64,000 nucleotides of DNA from assembly GCA_964406605.1 (NCBI GenBank), contig CAYOSF010000002.1, positions 278,559 through 342,558 on the forward strand. The letters run 5' to 3'. Positions 53,079 to 61,080 of the stretch are shown here, piece after piece. The notes under the pieces were generated by a model. It made no database searches. It was given only the letters and a program-made list of their open reading frames with translations, and was not told the DNA's origin. The translations under genes and the position numbers were made by a program. The first letter of the stretch is position 1. Every line of letters begins with the position of its first letter. Source of the stretch: CAYOSF01 sp964406605 (GTDB lineage: Bacteria; Chloroflexota; Dehalococcoidia; DSTF01; RBG-16-68-14).

Positions 53079-53756
53079 TCATCGCTCGCTCAGGCCGGCC
53101 TCTCCCGTAAGCATTGGCGAGAAATGCTTCTCTGCCAAGGCCACCATTTCATCGATGGACAGGCTGCCGTCCACGAGTCGTACGGTCGACCCCAGTCCGC
53201 GCGCCTGACGCAAGATGTGGTCCCGAATGAGGAGATCCCGCTGGAACCAGTTGGTCTCGGCGCGGGCAGGATCGCTGGTGCGGTGCCGAATCGTAGGCTT
53301 GTCGCGTCTCGCGGCAGATGCCCGCTTGAATTCCTCTGTCGGAACCAACCAGAGGGCCTGCCGCGGACTCCAGAGCAAGGGGGCAACCAATTCGGGAAAC
53401 AACCAGGGGCCCTCCGCCAGGATCATAGGTTTCTTGGGCATCGAAAGGAGATCCTCGACCACCATCGAAAAGCGTTCCGCTGCGATCGTGACGATCTGCT
53501 CTGCCATATCGATGGGTGAACGCTCCACCCACCGCTGATCCATCGTCATGTCGTTGAACGCGTAGCTGTGTGGTTGGTGCTCTCGAGTTATCCGGGTTCG
53601 ATGCCCCGTTTGGGCGTCCTGCAGATAGATCGCCAACTCATACCTGACAGCCAGCCTCCGAGCGACCGTGGTCTTGCCCGAATCAGGCGCGCCTCCGATC
53701 CAGAGCACATGCTGCAGGGCGGTTTTGTGGGAGACGGTGTCGGCGGGGTCTGCCAT
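53079..53756 (-). CDS. P-loop kinase/NTPase of unknown substrate
   Basis: 225 residues from ATG 53756. Walker A WIGGAPDSGKTTVARRLA (~18-34), ILAEGPWLFPELVAP (~115) and an Arg-rich lid (RASAARRDKPTIRHR, ~150). Resembles shikimate/uridine-kinase-like AAA_33 proteins. It is flanked by direct 40-base repeats, so it may have been inserted as a cassette. The frame stays open upstream into an antisense-frame of the methyltransferase gene; that part is not protein. Confidence 0.75.
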   Translation of the reverse strand: MADPADTVSHKTALQHVLWIGGAPDSGKTTVARRLAVRYELAIYLQDAQTGHRTRITREHQPHSYAFNDMTMDQRWVERSPIDMAEQIVTIAAERFSMVVEDLLSMPKKPMILAEGPWLFPELVAPLLWSPRQALWLVPTEEFKRASAARRDKPTIRHRTSDPARAETNWFQRDLLIRDHILRQARGLGSTVRLVDGSLSIDEMVALAEKHFSPMLTGEAGLSER

Positions 53757-53885
53757 GCGTAGTCTCGCGCTCAGTGCTTTCCGGATACCTCGTTCCTGCG
53801 TCTGCGTTTGTAGGACGGATAAGCCCTCAGCATACCCGCCGGCCGCCGGTGAGCAGAAAAGCAGACGATTAGGGCGAGCAGATTC

Positions 53886-53926
53886 GCGCCCCAATCTAGC
53901 GCATCGGGCGGGATGGGGCAATCTGG
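53886..53926. repeat. 40-base repeat flanking the kinase gene, copy B
   Basis: Same first 20 bases as copy A (GCGCCCCAATCTAGCGCATC), then a variable middle and ATGGGGCAATCTGG. Direct orientation relative to copy A; 13 bases from the methyltransferase stop. Confidence 0.65.
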
Positions 53927-53938
53927 CGGGGCGGTGAC

Positions 53939-54718
53939 TCACCCCGGCTTGCGGGCGATGACGTATCCGAAGCTCACCCAACGGCCGCCGTCTACCTGCA
54001 GCCTGCGCGGGTCCTCGTCGGGATTGGCGCGGCACCAGGGATCGTGGCGTCGATACTCGTCCCACCAGGCCTGGGCATCGGGAGCGTAGCCGGACTCGAC
54101 GACCTCGAAGCCGACGGTCCGGAACGCGTCCACGGTGTCTTGCACGGTAGTGAAGCAGTCGGCCCAGGCGGCCCGGCCCTTCGTGACGAGCGGCGCAAGG
54201 TCCTCCGGCAGCTCGATGTCCAGGTGCATCGGTTCGCCCATGCCGAAGAGGCCGCCGGGGCGAAGCACGCGCAGGACCTCCGCCAGGCATTCCCTGTACC
54301 TCTCCTCCCCCTCCAGTCCCCGGATCATCTCGAGGGCGGTTGTGCTGTACGCCGCGTCGAAGGAGCCATCCGCGAATCCCGTATCCGGGACGCCCACTCC
54401 AATCGGGAACACCCGGTCCTGAACGCCCCAGGCGCGGGCATTGCGCCAGACATGCTCCGCCATGGGGCGCCGCTCGGGGTCCGTCGGGTCCTTCCACGGG
54501 TCGATGCCGACGACCAAGACGCCGTACTCCTTGGCGAGGAAGCAGGTCTGATACCCTCGATTGGTGCCGATATCCAGCAGCCGGATGCCGGGTCTGAGGT
54601 CGAGCTTGTCCGCGATGAACTCGGCAAGCTTCAGACCGCCCGGCCCGCTGCACTCCGAGTAGACCTTCTCGAGGTCGGGGTACTTCGCGGCTCTGGGGTA
54701 CTCGCTCTTGCGCGTCAT
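53939..54718 (-). CDS. SAM-dependent methyltransferase
   Basis: 259 residues. Motif I IRLLDIGTNRGYQTCFLAKE (~48), post-I VVGIDPWKDPTD, SFDAAYSTTALEMI (~125) and EVLRVLRPGGLFGMGEPMHL (~150). The size and DGSFD...VLRPGG order fit Methyltransf_11/UbiE-like enzymes. It starts 33 bases after an enoyl-CoA hydratase gene. Substrate unknown. Confidence 0.85.
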   Translation of the reverse strand: MTRKSEYPRAAKYPDLEKVYSECSGPGGLKLAEFIADKLDLRPGIRLLDIGTNRGYQTCFLAKEYGVLVVGIDPWKDPTDPERRPMAEHVWRNARAWGVQDRVFPIGVGVPDTGFADGSFDAAYSTTALEMIRGLEGEERYRECLAEVLRVLRPGGLFGMGEPMHLDIELPEDLAPLVTKGRAAWADCFTTVQDTVDAFRTVGFEVVESGYAPDAQAWWDEYRRHDPWCRANPDEDPRRLQVDGGRWVSFGYVIARKPG

Positions 54719-54751
54719 CCGTGCGGCGGCGGGATCGGGATACCGTGCGTA

Positions 54752-55483
54752 CTACCGCTTGCCGGCCTGCAGCAGCATCCCCGCGAGCCTGTGCTCCAGG
54801 GCCAGGCCGTCCTGGAGGGAGAGGTCCAGCCCGCGAACCACCGCCTCCTTGGCGTACGACAGCGCCAGCGGCGGCTGGCCGGCGAGGGTGCGCGCCCATT
54901 CGTCCGCCGCGGCGTCGAGGCGGTCGCGGGGCACGACGCGGTGCACGAGGCCGAGGCGGTGCGCCTCATTCGCGTCGATGGGGTCGCCGGAGAGAATCAT
55001 GCCCAGAGCGACACCGGGCGCAATGGCGCGCGGCAGCGTCTGGGTGCCGCCGGCCGAGGGGATGTAGCCCAGGCTGACTTCCGGCAGACCGAAGCGGGCG
55101 TCCTCGGAAGCGACGCGGAGGTCGCAGAGGAGGCTCATCTCGCAGCCCGCCCCCAGCGCGTAGCCGTGGATGGCGGCGATGATGGGCTTGGGCAGGTAAA
55201 GGAGCAGGTCCCAGAGGTCGCGCTCACGGCGGGCCCGGCGGGCCTCGATGTAGGAGGGCGCGGAGCCGAACTCGGAGATGTCGGCGCCGGCGGAGAAGGA
55301 GCTGCCCGCCCCGCGCATGACGAGCGCGCGGGCGTCGGGGTCGTCGCGGAAGGCGTGGAACGCCGTCCAGAGCTCGTCGCGCATCTGGAGGTTGACCGCG
55401 TTGAGGACCTCGGGGCGGCGCAGCGTGAGGCGGGCAACGCCGTCATCGTCCTTCTCGTAGCCGATTGTCTCGAAGCCGTTCAT
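54752..55483 (-). CDS. Enoyl-CoA hydratase/isomerase family protein (C)
   Basis: 243 residues, crotonase fold. RRPEVLNAVNLQMRDEL, SSFSAGADISEFG (~60), AIHGYALGAGCEMSLLCDL (~100), FGLPEVSLGYIPSAGGTQTL (~130) with the hydratase Glu in EVSLG. ATG 55483. A repeat cluster separates it from the SRPBCC gene upstream. Confidence 0.9.
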   Translation of the reverse strand: MNGFETIGYEKDDDGVARLTLRRPEVLNAVNLQMRDELWTAFHAFRDDPDARALVMRGAGSSFSAGADISEFGSAPSYIEARRARRERDLWDLLLYLPKPIIAAIHGYALGAGCEMSLLCDLRVASEDARFGLPEVSLGYIPSAGGTQTLPRAIAPGVALGMILSGDPIDANEAHRLGLVHRVVPRDRLDAAADEWARTLAGQPPLALSYAKEAVVRGLDLSLQDGLALEHRLAGMLLQAGKR

Positions 55484-55530
55484 GGCGCTTGGAGCGAAGA
55501 CGCGATGTCCTCCATGTTCGCATCGCTGGT

Positions 55531-55688
55531 GGCGACCTGAAGGTCGCCGCTACGGAGGTTGGTTGCCGGCGGGCTGAGGGTCGCCGCTCCGGAGGCTGGC
55601 TGCCGGCGGGCAGAAGGCCGACCCGCACGGATTGGGCTGTTCAAGGCTCTCCTCGCAACTTGCGCGCAGGCTGAAGGCCCGCGCTACG
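55531..55688. repeat. Cluster of TGAA-loop palindromic repeats
   Basis: The first unit has perfect arms GGCGACC (55531-55537) and GGTCGCC (55542-55548) around TGAA, then GCTACGGAG. Two diverged units follow in tandem, both containing TTGCCGGCGGGC or CTGCCGGCGGGC (~55563-55630), and a further unit with GGCTGAAGGCC and GCGCTACG at about 55661-55686 lies inside the 3' end of the SRPBCC gene. Confidence 0.6.
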
Positions 55689-56129
55689 CGGCTGTGGTTC
55701 GCAGTGGCGCTTGATCGCCCGCAGCGACCCCTCGACGGTCCGGCGCGTGCGGGGGCCAAGATAAAGATGCTCGATCGCCCAGCCAAGCGGTGGCAGGGGC
55801 GCCTGGACCTCCATGCTCGCGGATAGGCGGCAGCCGTCGCCAGCCGGTTCCAAGACGTACGCCTCGTCGAAGCGGAAGGGACCGACCGAGAGGAGCGATC
55901 GCAGCTTCCGTTCCGGCAGCACCTCCTGCGGCCGGTCGTGGAGGATCCGAAACGGACCGTCGGAGTAGCGCCAGCGGACGTGCTGGCCAGGCTGCGGGTA
56001 GTCCGGTGGCGCGTCGAGCGCGGCTTCAACGCCCGTGTCCCACTGCACGACCTCGGTCGGGTCGCAAAGCGCCCGCCAGAGGCGGGCCGGCCGCGCCGCT
56101 ACCTGCACGCTCACGGCGAACGAGTACAC
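55641..56129 (-). CDS. SRPBCC-superfamily protein
   Basis: 162 residues, polyketide-cyclase/START-like fold. SFAVSVQVAARPARLWRALCDP at the N-terminus, YPQPGQHVRWRYSDGP and a long C-terminal helix (RRTVEGSLRAIKRH). GTG 56129, 4 bases after a small gene. The last ~15 codons overlap a palindromic repeat, so the C-terminus may be acquired. Ligand unknown. Confidence 0.75.
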   Translation of the reverse strand: MYSFAVSVQVAARPARLWRALCDPTEVVQWDTGVEAALDAPPDYPQPGQHVRWRYSDGPFRILHDRPQEVLPERKLRSLLSVGPFRFDEAYVLEPAGDGCRLSASMEVQAPLPPLGWAIEHLYLGPRTRRTVEGSLRAIKRHCEPQPRSAGLQPARKLRGEP

Positions 56130-56133
56130 CGCC

Positions 56134-56373
56134 CTAGCGCCAGTCCGGCTTGCGGATCTGGCTGCGCTTCTTGCGATCGACGACCTGCGCCAGGTCCTCG
56201 TTCATCTTGCGCCCGAGGTGTCGCATCGACTCGCCGGTAGTCTGCATCGAGTCGCTTCGCCAGCGGCGGATCCCGGCCCGGTCCTTATCGGACAACGATG
56301 TCTGGTCGAGCAGCCGGGCCACGACCAGCGACATGAGCTCCCAGGCCTCGTCTACGTCCAACTCAACCTTCAT
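56134..56373 (-). CDS. Small helical protein, tandem paralogue 2
   Basis: 79 residues, ATG 56373. Begins MKVELDVDEAWELMSLVVAR and continues with an acidic/basic helix; ends in KKRSQIRKPDWR. Shares the pattern VDEAWxxMxLVVxxxLD with the neighbouring gene 56396-56653. Not a known family. Co-transcribed with the enoyl-CoA hydratase and SRPBCC genes. Confidence 0.7.
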   Translation of the reverse strand: MKVELDVDEAWELMSLVVARLLDQTSLSDKDRAGIRRWRSDSMQTTGESMRHLGRKMNEDLAQVVDRKKRSQIRKPDWR

Positions 56374-56395
56374 GGTGCACCTGTGTCGCCCTTCA

Positions 56396-56653
56396 CTACC
56401 GTCTATCCACGCTGGAGACGAAGCGGCCCTTGCGCCGGAGGAGTCTTCGCGTGCGCTCGTCCATGACGTTGCCCAGCGCCTCGTTTATCTCCTCGGCGAG
56501 GAGCGCCATCGGCTCGGTGCCGTCGGCGCGGTCCTTGCGCCACTCTCGGACGGCGGCCTCACCCTTCTTGGAAAGCTCCACGCCGTCCAGCACCTGCGAG
56601 ACGACCAGGGTCATGATCGACCATGCCTCGTCGGTTTCCAGGAATAGTCGCAC
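56396..56653 (-). CDS. Small helical protein, tandem paralogue 1
   Basis: 85 residues, GTG 56653, one base after the upstream hydratase stop. LFLETDEAWSIMTLVVSQVLDGVELSKKG aligns by eye with paralogue 2. The second half (ALLAEEINEALGNVMDERTR) is also similar. A duplication within the operon; function unknown. Confidence 0.7.
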   Translation of the reverse strand: MRLFLETDEAWSIMTLVVSQVLDGVELSKKGEAAVREWRKDRADGTEPMALLAEEINEALGNVMDERTRRLLRRKGRFVSSVDRR

Positions 56654-56654
56654 G

Positions 56655-57437
56655 CTACCTCCCCTCGAACTTCGGCTCTCGCTTCTCCAAGAAGGCCCTT
56701 ACGCCCTCGGCCCGGTCCTCCGTGGTCTGCAGCAGGATGGTGAGGTCGGTCTCGTAGCGGAGCGCCTGATCGAGCGGCTGCTCCAGCCCTCTTCGCACCG
56801 CCTCCTTGGCATAGCGCAGGGCGATCGGGCCGCGGGACGCCATGCGCAGAGCCAGCGCCTCGGCCTCCGCGAACAGGCGCGCCGGAGGATGCACCGCGCT
56901 CACCAGGCCGATACGCCGCGCCTCTCCGGCGTCGATGGTCTCGGCCAGCAGGAGGAGCCTCAGCGCATGACCGCGGCCGACCAGGCGGGGCAGGCGCTGC
57001 GTGCCCCCGGCCGCGGGCAGCATCCCCTGCGACGTCTCCGGCAGGGCGAAGCCGGCCCCGTCGGCGGCCAGACGCACGTCGCACGCCAGCGCCAGCTCCA
57101 GGCCGGCGCTGACGGCGTCGCCGTTAAGGGCACAGATGACGGGCTGACCCATCGACTCCAGCGCGGCGAAGGGCGGTGACGCCTCCCAGCGCCGGCGCCA
57201 CTCGGCCGGGTCGAACGACTCGGCGCCTAGCTCGGCCGGGTCCCAGCCGGACGAAAAGACATCGCCCTCTGCGGTGAGTATGGCCACGCGCACGTCCTGG
57301 GCATCGTTGACCGCAGCGCAGGCCTCGTCCAGCTCCTGGAGGAACGAACCGTCGATAGGGTTGCCGCTCTCGGGCCGCGCGAGGCGCAGGACGGCGAGCG
57401 GTCCCTTGGTCTCCAGCGTCAGCGTACGAAAGGACAT
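56655..57437 (-). CDS. Enoyl-CoA hydratase/isomerase family protein (D)
   Basis: 260 residues from ATG 57437. RLARPESGNPIDGSFLQEL, DVFSSGWDPAELG (~65), ICALNGDAVSAGLELALACD (~103), FALPETSQGMLPAAGGTQRL (~133). Starts an operon of two small genes, SRPBCC, hydratase C and a methyltransferase. A longer open frame (to 57509) lacks family resemblance. Confidence 0.9.
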   Translation of the reverse strand: MSFRTLTLETKGPLAVLRLARPESGNPIDGSFLQELDEACAAVNDAQDVRVAILTAEGDVFSSGWDPAELGAESFDPAEWRRRWEASPPFAALESMGQPVICALNGDAVSAGLELALACDVRLAADGAGFALPETSQGMLPAAGGTQRLPRLVGRGHALRLLLLAETIDAGEARRIGLVSAVHPPARLFAEAEALALRMASRGPIALRYAKEAVRRGLEQPLDQALRYETDLTILLQTTEDRAEGVRAFLEKREPKFEGR

Positions 57438-57524
57438 GAGCGATGTGAGCGTACCAGCGAGGCATCGAGGAGTCAACGGCTGGATGCGCGGCCCCGGGGC
57501 CGCCGGCACGGCGCGGGAGGCGTT

Positions 57525-58361
57525 CTACCCGCCCGGCGCCGGCTCCACCACCACGAGCGAGGGATCGTTGGGGCGGGAGATATCGACGCGCATCTCCCAG
57601 GTGGTGGGCGCGCTCAGACCGAGGTTTTCCAGAAGCTCGGAACTCGTCGTGACGGTGGCCGAGGCGAGCAACCTTACCGGCCAGGCCCCGTCCTGCGCCA
57701 ACCAGAGCACCCACTTGAGGTCCTGTACGCCCTGCAGGAGCTGCTGGCTCGCCAAGAAGGACTGGAAGTACTCCTGACCAGGCGAGCCGACCTCATAGCG
57801 ATCGGCGGGGACGCCGTTCACGTTCTCCTCGGTCGATGGCAGGTGACGCACGTTCTCCCGAACGCTGTCGAACTCGGGGCCATCGAGGAAACCTGGGCGG
57901 ATGGCCGAGAAGGCGACGGCCAGGAGATCGGTCACCTGCTGGTCTGCGACGTTGGCTTCGCGCCACGGCTCGTCGCCGACCCGGAGCCAAGCCAACAGGC
58001 CGATGATCACGACGCTTTCCTTGATCGTCACGTCGCCCAACTGCGTGGTGTAGGTGAAGGCGTGCCGGTCAGGGGCCTGGAAGTCACCTTCGGTCGAGAC
58101 TGCGACCTCCGCCGGGTCACCGTCCGGGTTCTTCTCTCGAATGGTGAGTGAGGCCACGTAATGAAAACGCTCGAGCGGCAGCGCACTCCCGTTCTGCGCC
58201 GTGGGCGTGGCTGTCACCTGAGCCGTGGGCGACGGCGTCGGTGTCGATTCGGTGGAACCGCCACAGGACGCGAGCAAGAGCGCCGGCAACAAAACGCCGG
58301 CCAGGACGCCGGCGATGCGGGTGCGAGACAAGCAGAACGTTCTATGCACAGGACGATTCAA
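57525..58361 (-). CDS. Lipoprotein, LppX/LolA-like fold, paralogue 1
   Basis: 278 residues. Lipobox LLLASCGG near residue 33, a Thr/Pro-rich linker, then FHYVASLTI and EGDFQAPDRHAFTYTTQLGD, a large antiparallel sheet with VVIIGLLAWLR and GVPADRYEV. It resembles LppX/LprAFG lipid-binding lipoproteins. The proposed TTG start (58361) has an in-frame TAA a few codons upstream, and no good ribosome-binding site is visible. Paralogue of 58438-59298. Confidence 0.7.
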   Translation of the reverse strand: MNRPVHRTFCLSRTRIAGVLAGVLLPALLLASCGGSTESTPTPSPTAQVTATPTAQNGSALPLERFHYVASLTIREKNPDGDPAEVAVSTEGDFQAPDRHAFTYTTQLGDVTIKESVVIIGLLAWLRVGDEPWREANVADQQVTDLLAVAFSAIRPGFLDGPEFDSVRENVRHLPSTEENVNGVPADRYEVGSPGQEYFQSFLASQQLLQGVQDLKWVLWLAQDGAWPVRLLASATVTTSSELLENLGLSAPTTWEMRVDISRPNDPSLVVVEPAPGG

Positions 58362-58368
58362 GGATGAT

Positions 58369-58384
58369 CGTTATGATCATAACG
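58369..58384. promoter_or_regulatory. 16-base perfect palindrome, operator-like
   Basis: CGTTATGATCATAACG, eight bases upstream of the proposed TTG of lipoprotein paralogue 1 and directly after the terminator of paralogue 2 on the minus strand. It could be an operator or part of the terminator region. Confidence 0.45.
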
Positions 58385-58411
58385 AAGGGGCTCGCTTAGC
58401 GCGAGCCCCTT
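58385..58411 (-). terminator. Terminator hairpin after lipoprotein paralogue 2
   Basis: Perfect 11-bp arms AAGGGGCTCGC (58385-58395) and GCGAGCCCCTT (58401-58411), five-base loop. It lies 27 bases after the stop of paralogue 2 and lacks a strong T run, but the stem is long and GC-rich. Confidence 0.6.
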
Positions 58412-58437
58412 CGACCGGTGAGCGATACAGCCCTGGA

Positions 58438-59298
58438 TCAGACAGGCGGCTCGATCTTTATGCCGGAGTCGTTGATCTGGCTAACGTCAATGTTCATGGA
58501 GATGGTCACCAGCGCGTCGGGGGACAGCTCGAACGGTGCACCGTCGGCGAGGAGATCCGGCGACGCGGTCGCGGTCAGCTCGGCGCGCACCAGGGCATCT
58601 GTCTCCTTCTCCAGCCAGACATCCATCTCCAATTCCTCAATGCCTGAGGTGTCTCCGAGGAAGTCCTCTCCCAGGAGATCAGCCAGCGCCTCCACGTCGT
58701 CCTTCGAGATGGAGTAGTGGCGGGTCTCGACGCCGTTGATCGTCTCGGACTCGCTGTCCAGCTTGGCAAGGTCGCTAGCGAACTCAGGATCCTGAAGGAA
58801 ACCGGGATCCGCCGAGGTGAGGTCAAGGGCCCCCTGCACTTCAGCGTCGGACCGATCAAGCTCCGTCCAATCGCCGCTTCCCTCCCGCATCCAAGCATTG
58901 TCACCGATGATGACGAGTTCCTGCGTGGAGGACAGCCCAATGAACTCGAACGTGGTGGAGAAGGCGTGTGAGTCCGGCGCGACGAAATCGCCTTCGACCC
59001 GGCCGGAGATGAGCGAATTGTCTCCCTCGCTCGGGTCAGAGACCGTGAACGCAAGGTCCACGGTGTAGTGGAAGCTGTCGAACGGGGATTCCGCCGCCGG
59101 TCCCGAGGTTTCATCGGCCTCAGGCGTCTCTGTGGCCACGCCGTCCGGCTCTTCCGTTCCGCCGCCCGCAACCGTCTCGCTGGCCTCCGGGGTATCGCTG
59201 GACTTGTCCTCGTCCCCGCCGCCACCGCAGGCCGCGACGAAGCCGAGCACGAGCACCAGCCCGGCGATGAGAGCGAAGACGCTGACGAATCGTTTCAT
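58438..59298 (-). CDS. Lipoprotein, LppX/LolA-like fold, paralogue 2
   Basis: 286 residues. Lipobox LGFVAACGGGG near residue 23, then a Glu/Thr-rich linker. FHYTVDLAFTVSDP, GRVEGDFVAPDSHAFSTTFE, ELVIIGDNAWMR and NGVETRHYSIS align by eye with paralogue 1. Likely an extracytoplasmic lipid-binding or sensor protein. ATG 59298 has AAAGGAGAA upstream. Its own terminator separates it from paralogue 1. Confidence 0.75.
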   Translation of the reverse strand: MKRFVSVFALIAGLVLVLGFVAACGGGGDEDKSSDTPEASETVAGGGTEEPDGVATETPEADETSGPAAESPFDSFHYTVDLAFTVSDPSEGDNSLISGRVEGDFVAPDSHAFSTTFEFIGLSSTQELVIIGDNAWMREGSGDWTELDRSDAEVQGALDLTSADPGFLQDPEFASDLAKLDSESETINGVETRHYSISKDDVEALADLLGEDFLGDTSGIEELEMDVWLEKETDALVRAELTATASPDLLADGAPFELSPDALVTISMNIDVSQINDSGIKIEPPV

Positions 59299-59317
59299 GG
59301 CAGTTCTCCTTTGCAAG

Positions 59318-59345
59318 ATCACACTCCGATCATGACAGGTAGCAA
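59318..59345 (-). promoter_or_regulatory. Candidate promoter for lipoprotein paralogue 2
   Basis: On the minus strand TTGCTA (59340-59345), 16-base spacer, TGTGAT (59318-59323), 20 bases before the ATG. Both boxes match the consensus at four of six positions. Confidence 0.35.
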
Positions 59346-59424
59346 TGGCTGCCGCTACCCGGCCGCCCGCGGCGGCGATTCGAGGGACACAGCATGCCAG
59401 ACGGCGACGGGATGCACCTGGGGA

Positions 59425-60939
59425 TCACGGAAGCGAAAGCACCCCGCCCGCGGTCATGTCCAGGCCGTACTCCTCCATCAGCACGGTCTGGTCGCAGTCC
59501 ATGAGCAGGACGTCATAGAAGCCGGCGGGGACGAAGAGTGTGGTCGCTTCGCCCTGCCCGATCATCTCCTGCGGCCCGAGCTCGTCTTGGCCCCAGTTCT
59601 CTGCGTCCATCGGAGACAGGAACGCATAGCAGACGAGGTCCGGTGAGCCGTTCTCAAGATCGACCTCCACGAAGGGGTGGTCACCTCCAACGAAGACGGC
59701 GTCCGAAGCCTGGAACTCGCCCTCCACGGACAGGACCAACTCGTACAAACCATCCGGCAGGCCCATCTCGTCGAGGACGCAGACCCACCAGTTGCCGGAC
59801 TCGCCGCCCACCCAGACCTCATCAGTGATGCTGCCGGCTTCATCCAGCTCGCCGTTGATGAACCAGAGGGCTTCCCAGTTGGCACCGTCGGCCATGGCCT
59901 CGTAGTCCCAGAAGGCGCATACATTCGTCACACCGCTCTGGAGGAAGGGCACCACCTGCGTGGGCTCGTCATCGACGGTGACGCCGTCGGCGAACACGAG
60001 ATTGCTGAATACCACTGAGGCGGGGTCAAACACACCTGGCAGGTCGAACTCCGGCTCCGGGAAGGCGGAGACGTAGGTGACGCCGGTCTGAGCGGCTTCG
60101 ATCAGAGGAAGCGCGAGGGCCACCGGACGAAGGCCGTTGATGAAGCCGCCCACCGGCACGCAGTTGTCGTTCTCATCGATCTGCCCGTCCCGGTTTGTGT
60201 CCACTACGTAGCGACAGTCCACCCGTTCGTCGAGATCCTGGCTGGAGCCCACGATGGTAGGCACGCCGATGATCTCTCCGTCCTCGTTCGCCGCGAGGCC
60301 GCCGCTGTTGCCGCCGGCGATGGTGGCATCGGTCTTGATCCAGGCCCGGTCGCCGACGTCCCGTTGCGCGGTGAAACCGCTCACGGTCCCCTCGGTGAAG
60401 GTGATGGTCTCGCCTCCGATCCCGGGAAAGCCCAGGATGCGGATGTCATCACCGATGTCGACAGCATCCGAATCGCCCAAGGGGATAACAGGAAGGTCTA
60501 CGGTGACGGAATCGCCGTCAGGGTCGGAGACGACTTGAATCACAGCCAGGTCCAGGACGTAATCCACGGCCTCGATCTCCGCGAGGTAAGCCGGCTCCGG
60601 CGGCTGGTCCGTGCGGGAAGTGACCGCGACGCCCAGCACATCGTACTCGCCTGCCCGGTCATCGACGACGTGGGCGTTGGTGAGGATCAGCCCGTCGGAC
60701 GAGATCACGGTCCCGGAGCCCCACCAGACGGCGTCGCCGGCAGAATCGAGGGCCAGGATCTGGACGACGGCCTGCGCCAGGTCGCCGGCGCTGGGAGTGG
60801 GCTCCGGCGTGGGGCTCGGTTCGGGCGTCGGCTCCGGGGTAGGCTCCGCCTCGGAGCCGCCGCCGCCGCACGCCCCCAACAGGCCGGCGACGAGAAGCAG
60901 AGCAAGGAGGACGGAGAAGATGCGCAGAGATCTGTGCAT
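59425..60939 (-). CDS. Trypsin-like serine protease lipoprotein, HtrA-like without PDZ
   Basis: 504 residues. Lipobox LLGACGGGG near residue 24; Pro/Glu/Thr linker. Protease ~52-270: His in ILTNAHVVDD, Asp in DYVLDLAVIQV, Ser in TDATIAGGNSGGLA. An Asp-rich loop DTNRDGQIDENDNC (~250) looks like an EF-hand/TSP3 calcium site. No PDZ domain follows; instead ~220 residues of beta-rich sequence with the Trp-rich EALWFINGELDEAG. It is probably a membrane-anchored extracytoplasmic protease. Confidence 0.85.
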   Translation of the reverse strand: MHRSLRIFSVLLALLLVAGLLGACGGGGSEAEPTPEPTPEPSPTPEPTPSAGDLAQAVVQILALDSAGDAVWWGSGTVISSDGLILTNAHVVDDRAGEYDVLGVAVTSRTDQPPEPAYLAEIEAVDYVLDLAVIQVVSDPDGDSVTVDLPVIPLGDSDAVDIGDDIRILGFPGIGGETITFTEGTVSGFTAQRDVGDRAWIKTDATIAGGNSGGLAANEDGEIIGVPTIVGSSQDLDERVDCRYVVDTNRDGQIDENDNCVPVGGFINGLRPVALALPLIEAAQTGVTYVSAFPEPEFDLPGVFDPASVVFSNLVFADGVTVDDEPTQVVPFLQSGVTNVCAFWDYEAMADGANWEALWFINGELDEAGSITDEVWVGGESGNWWVCVLDEMGLPDGLYELVLSVEGEFQASDAVFVGGDHPFVEVDLENGSPDLVCYAFLSPMDAENWGQDELGPQEMIGQGEATTLFVPAGFYDVLLMDCDQTVLMEEYGLDMTAGGVLSLP

Positions 60940-61080
60940 GACGGGGCCTTCCTTTCGAACTGACCCTATCTCAGGCGATCATCAGCGTCAATGCGGCAAC
61001 CCCCGAATGCCTGCCCGTTGACGCGCAGCCGCCGGCAAGGCTATCTTGAGGCGACACGAGATCGCCCGGAGGAAGCCGCC

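Noticed and set aside
53757..54899. A 606-residue minus-strand open frame ending as the P-loop kinase
   Set aside because: Only the last 225 residues look like protein. The upstream part is an Arg/Gly/Pro-rich frame shadow of the methyltransferase gene 53939-54718.
54044..55540. A 498-codon plus-strand open frame
   Set aside because: It is antisense to a methyltransferase and an enoyl-CoA hydratase with full family motifs; its translation has no recognisable pattern.
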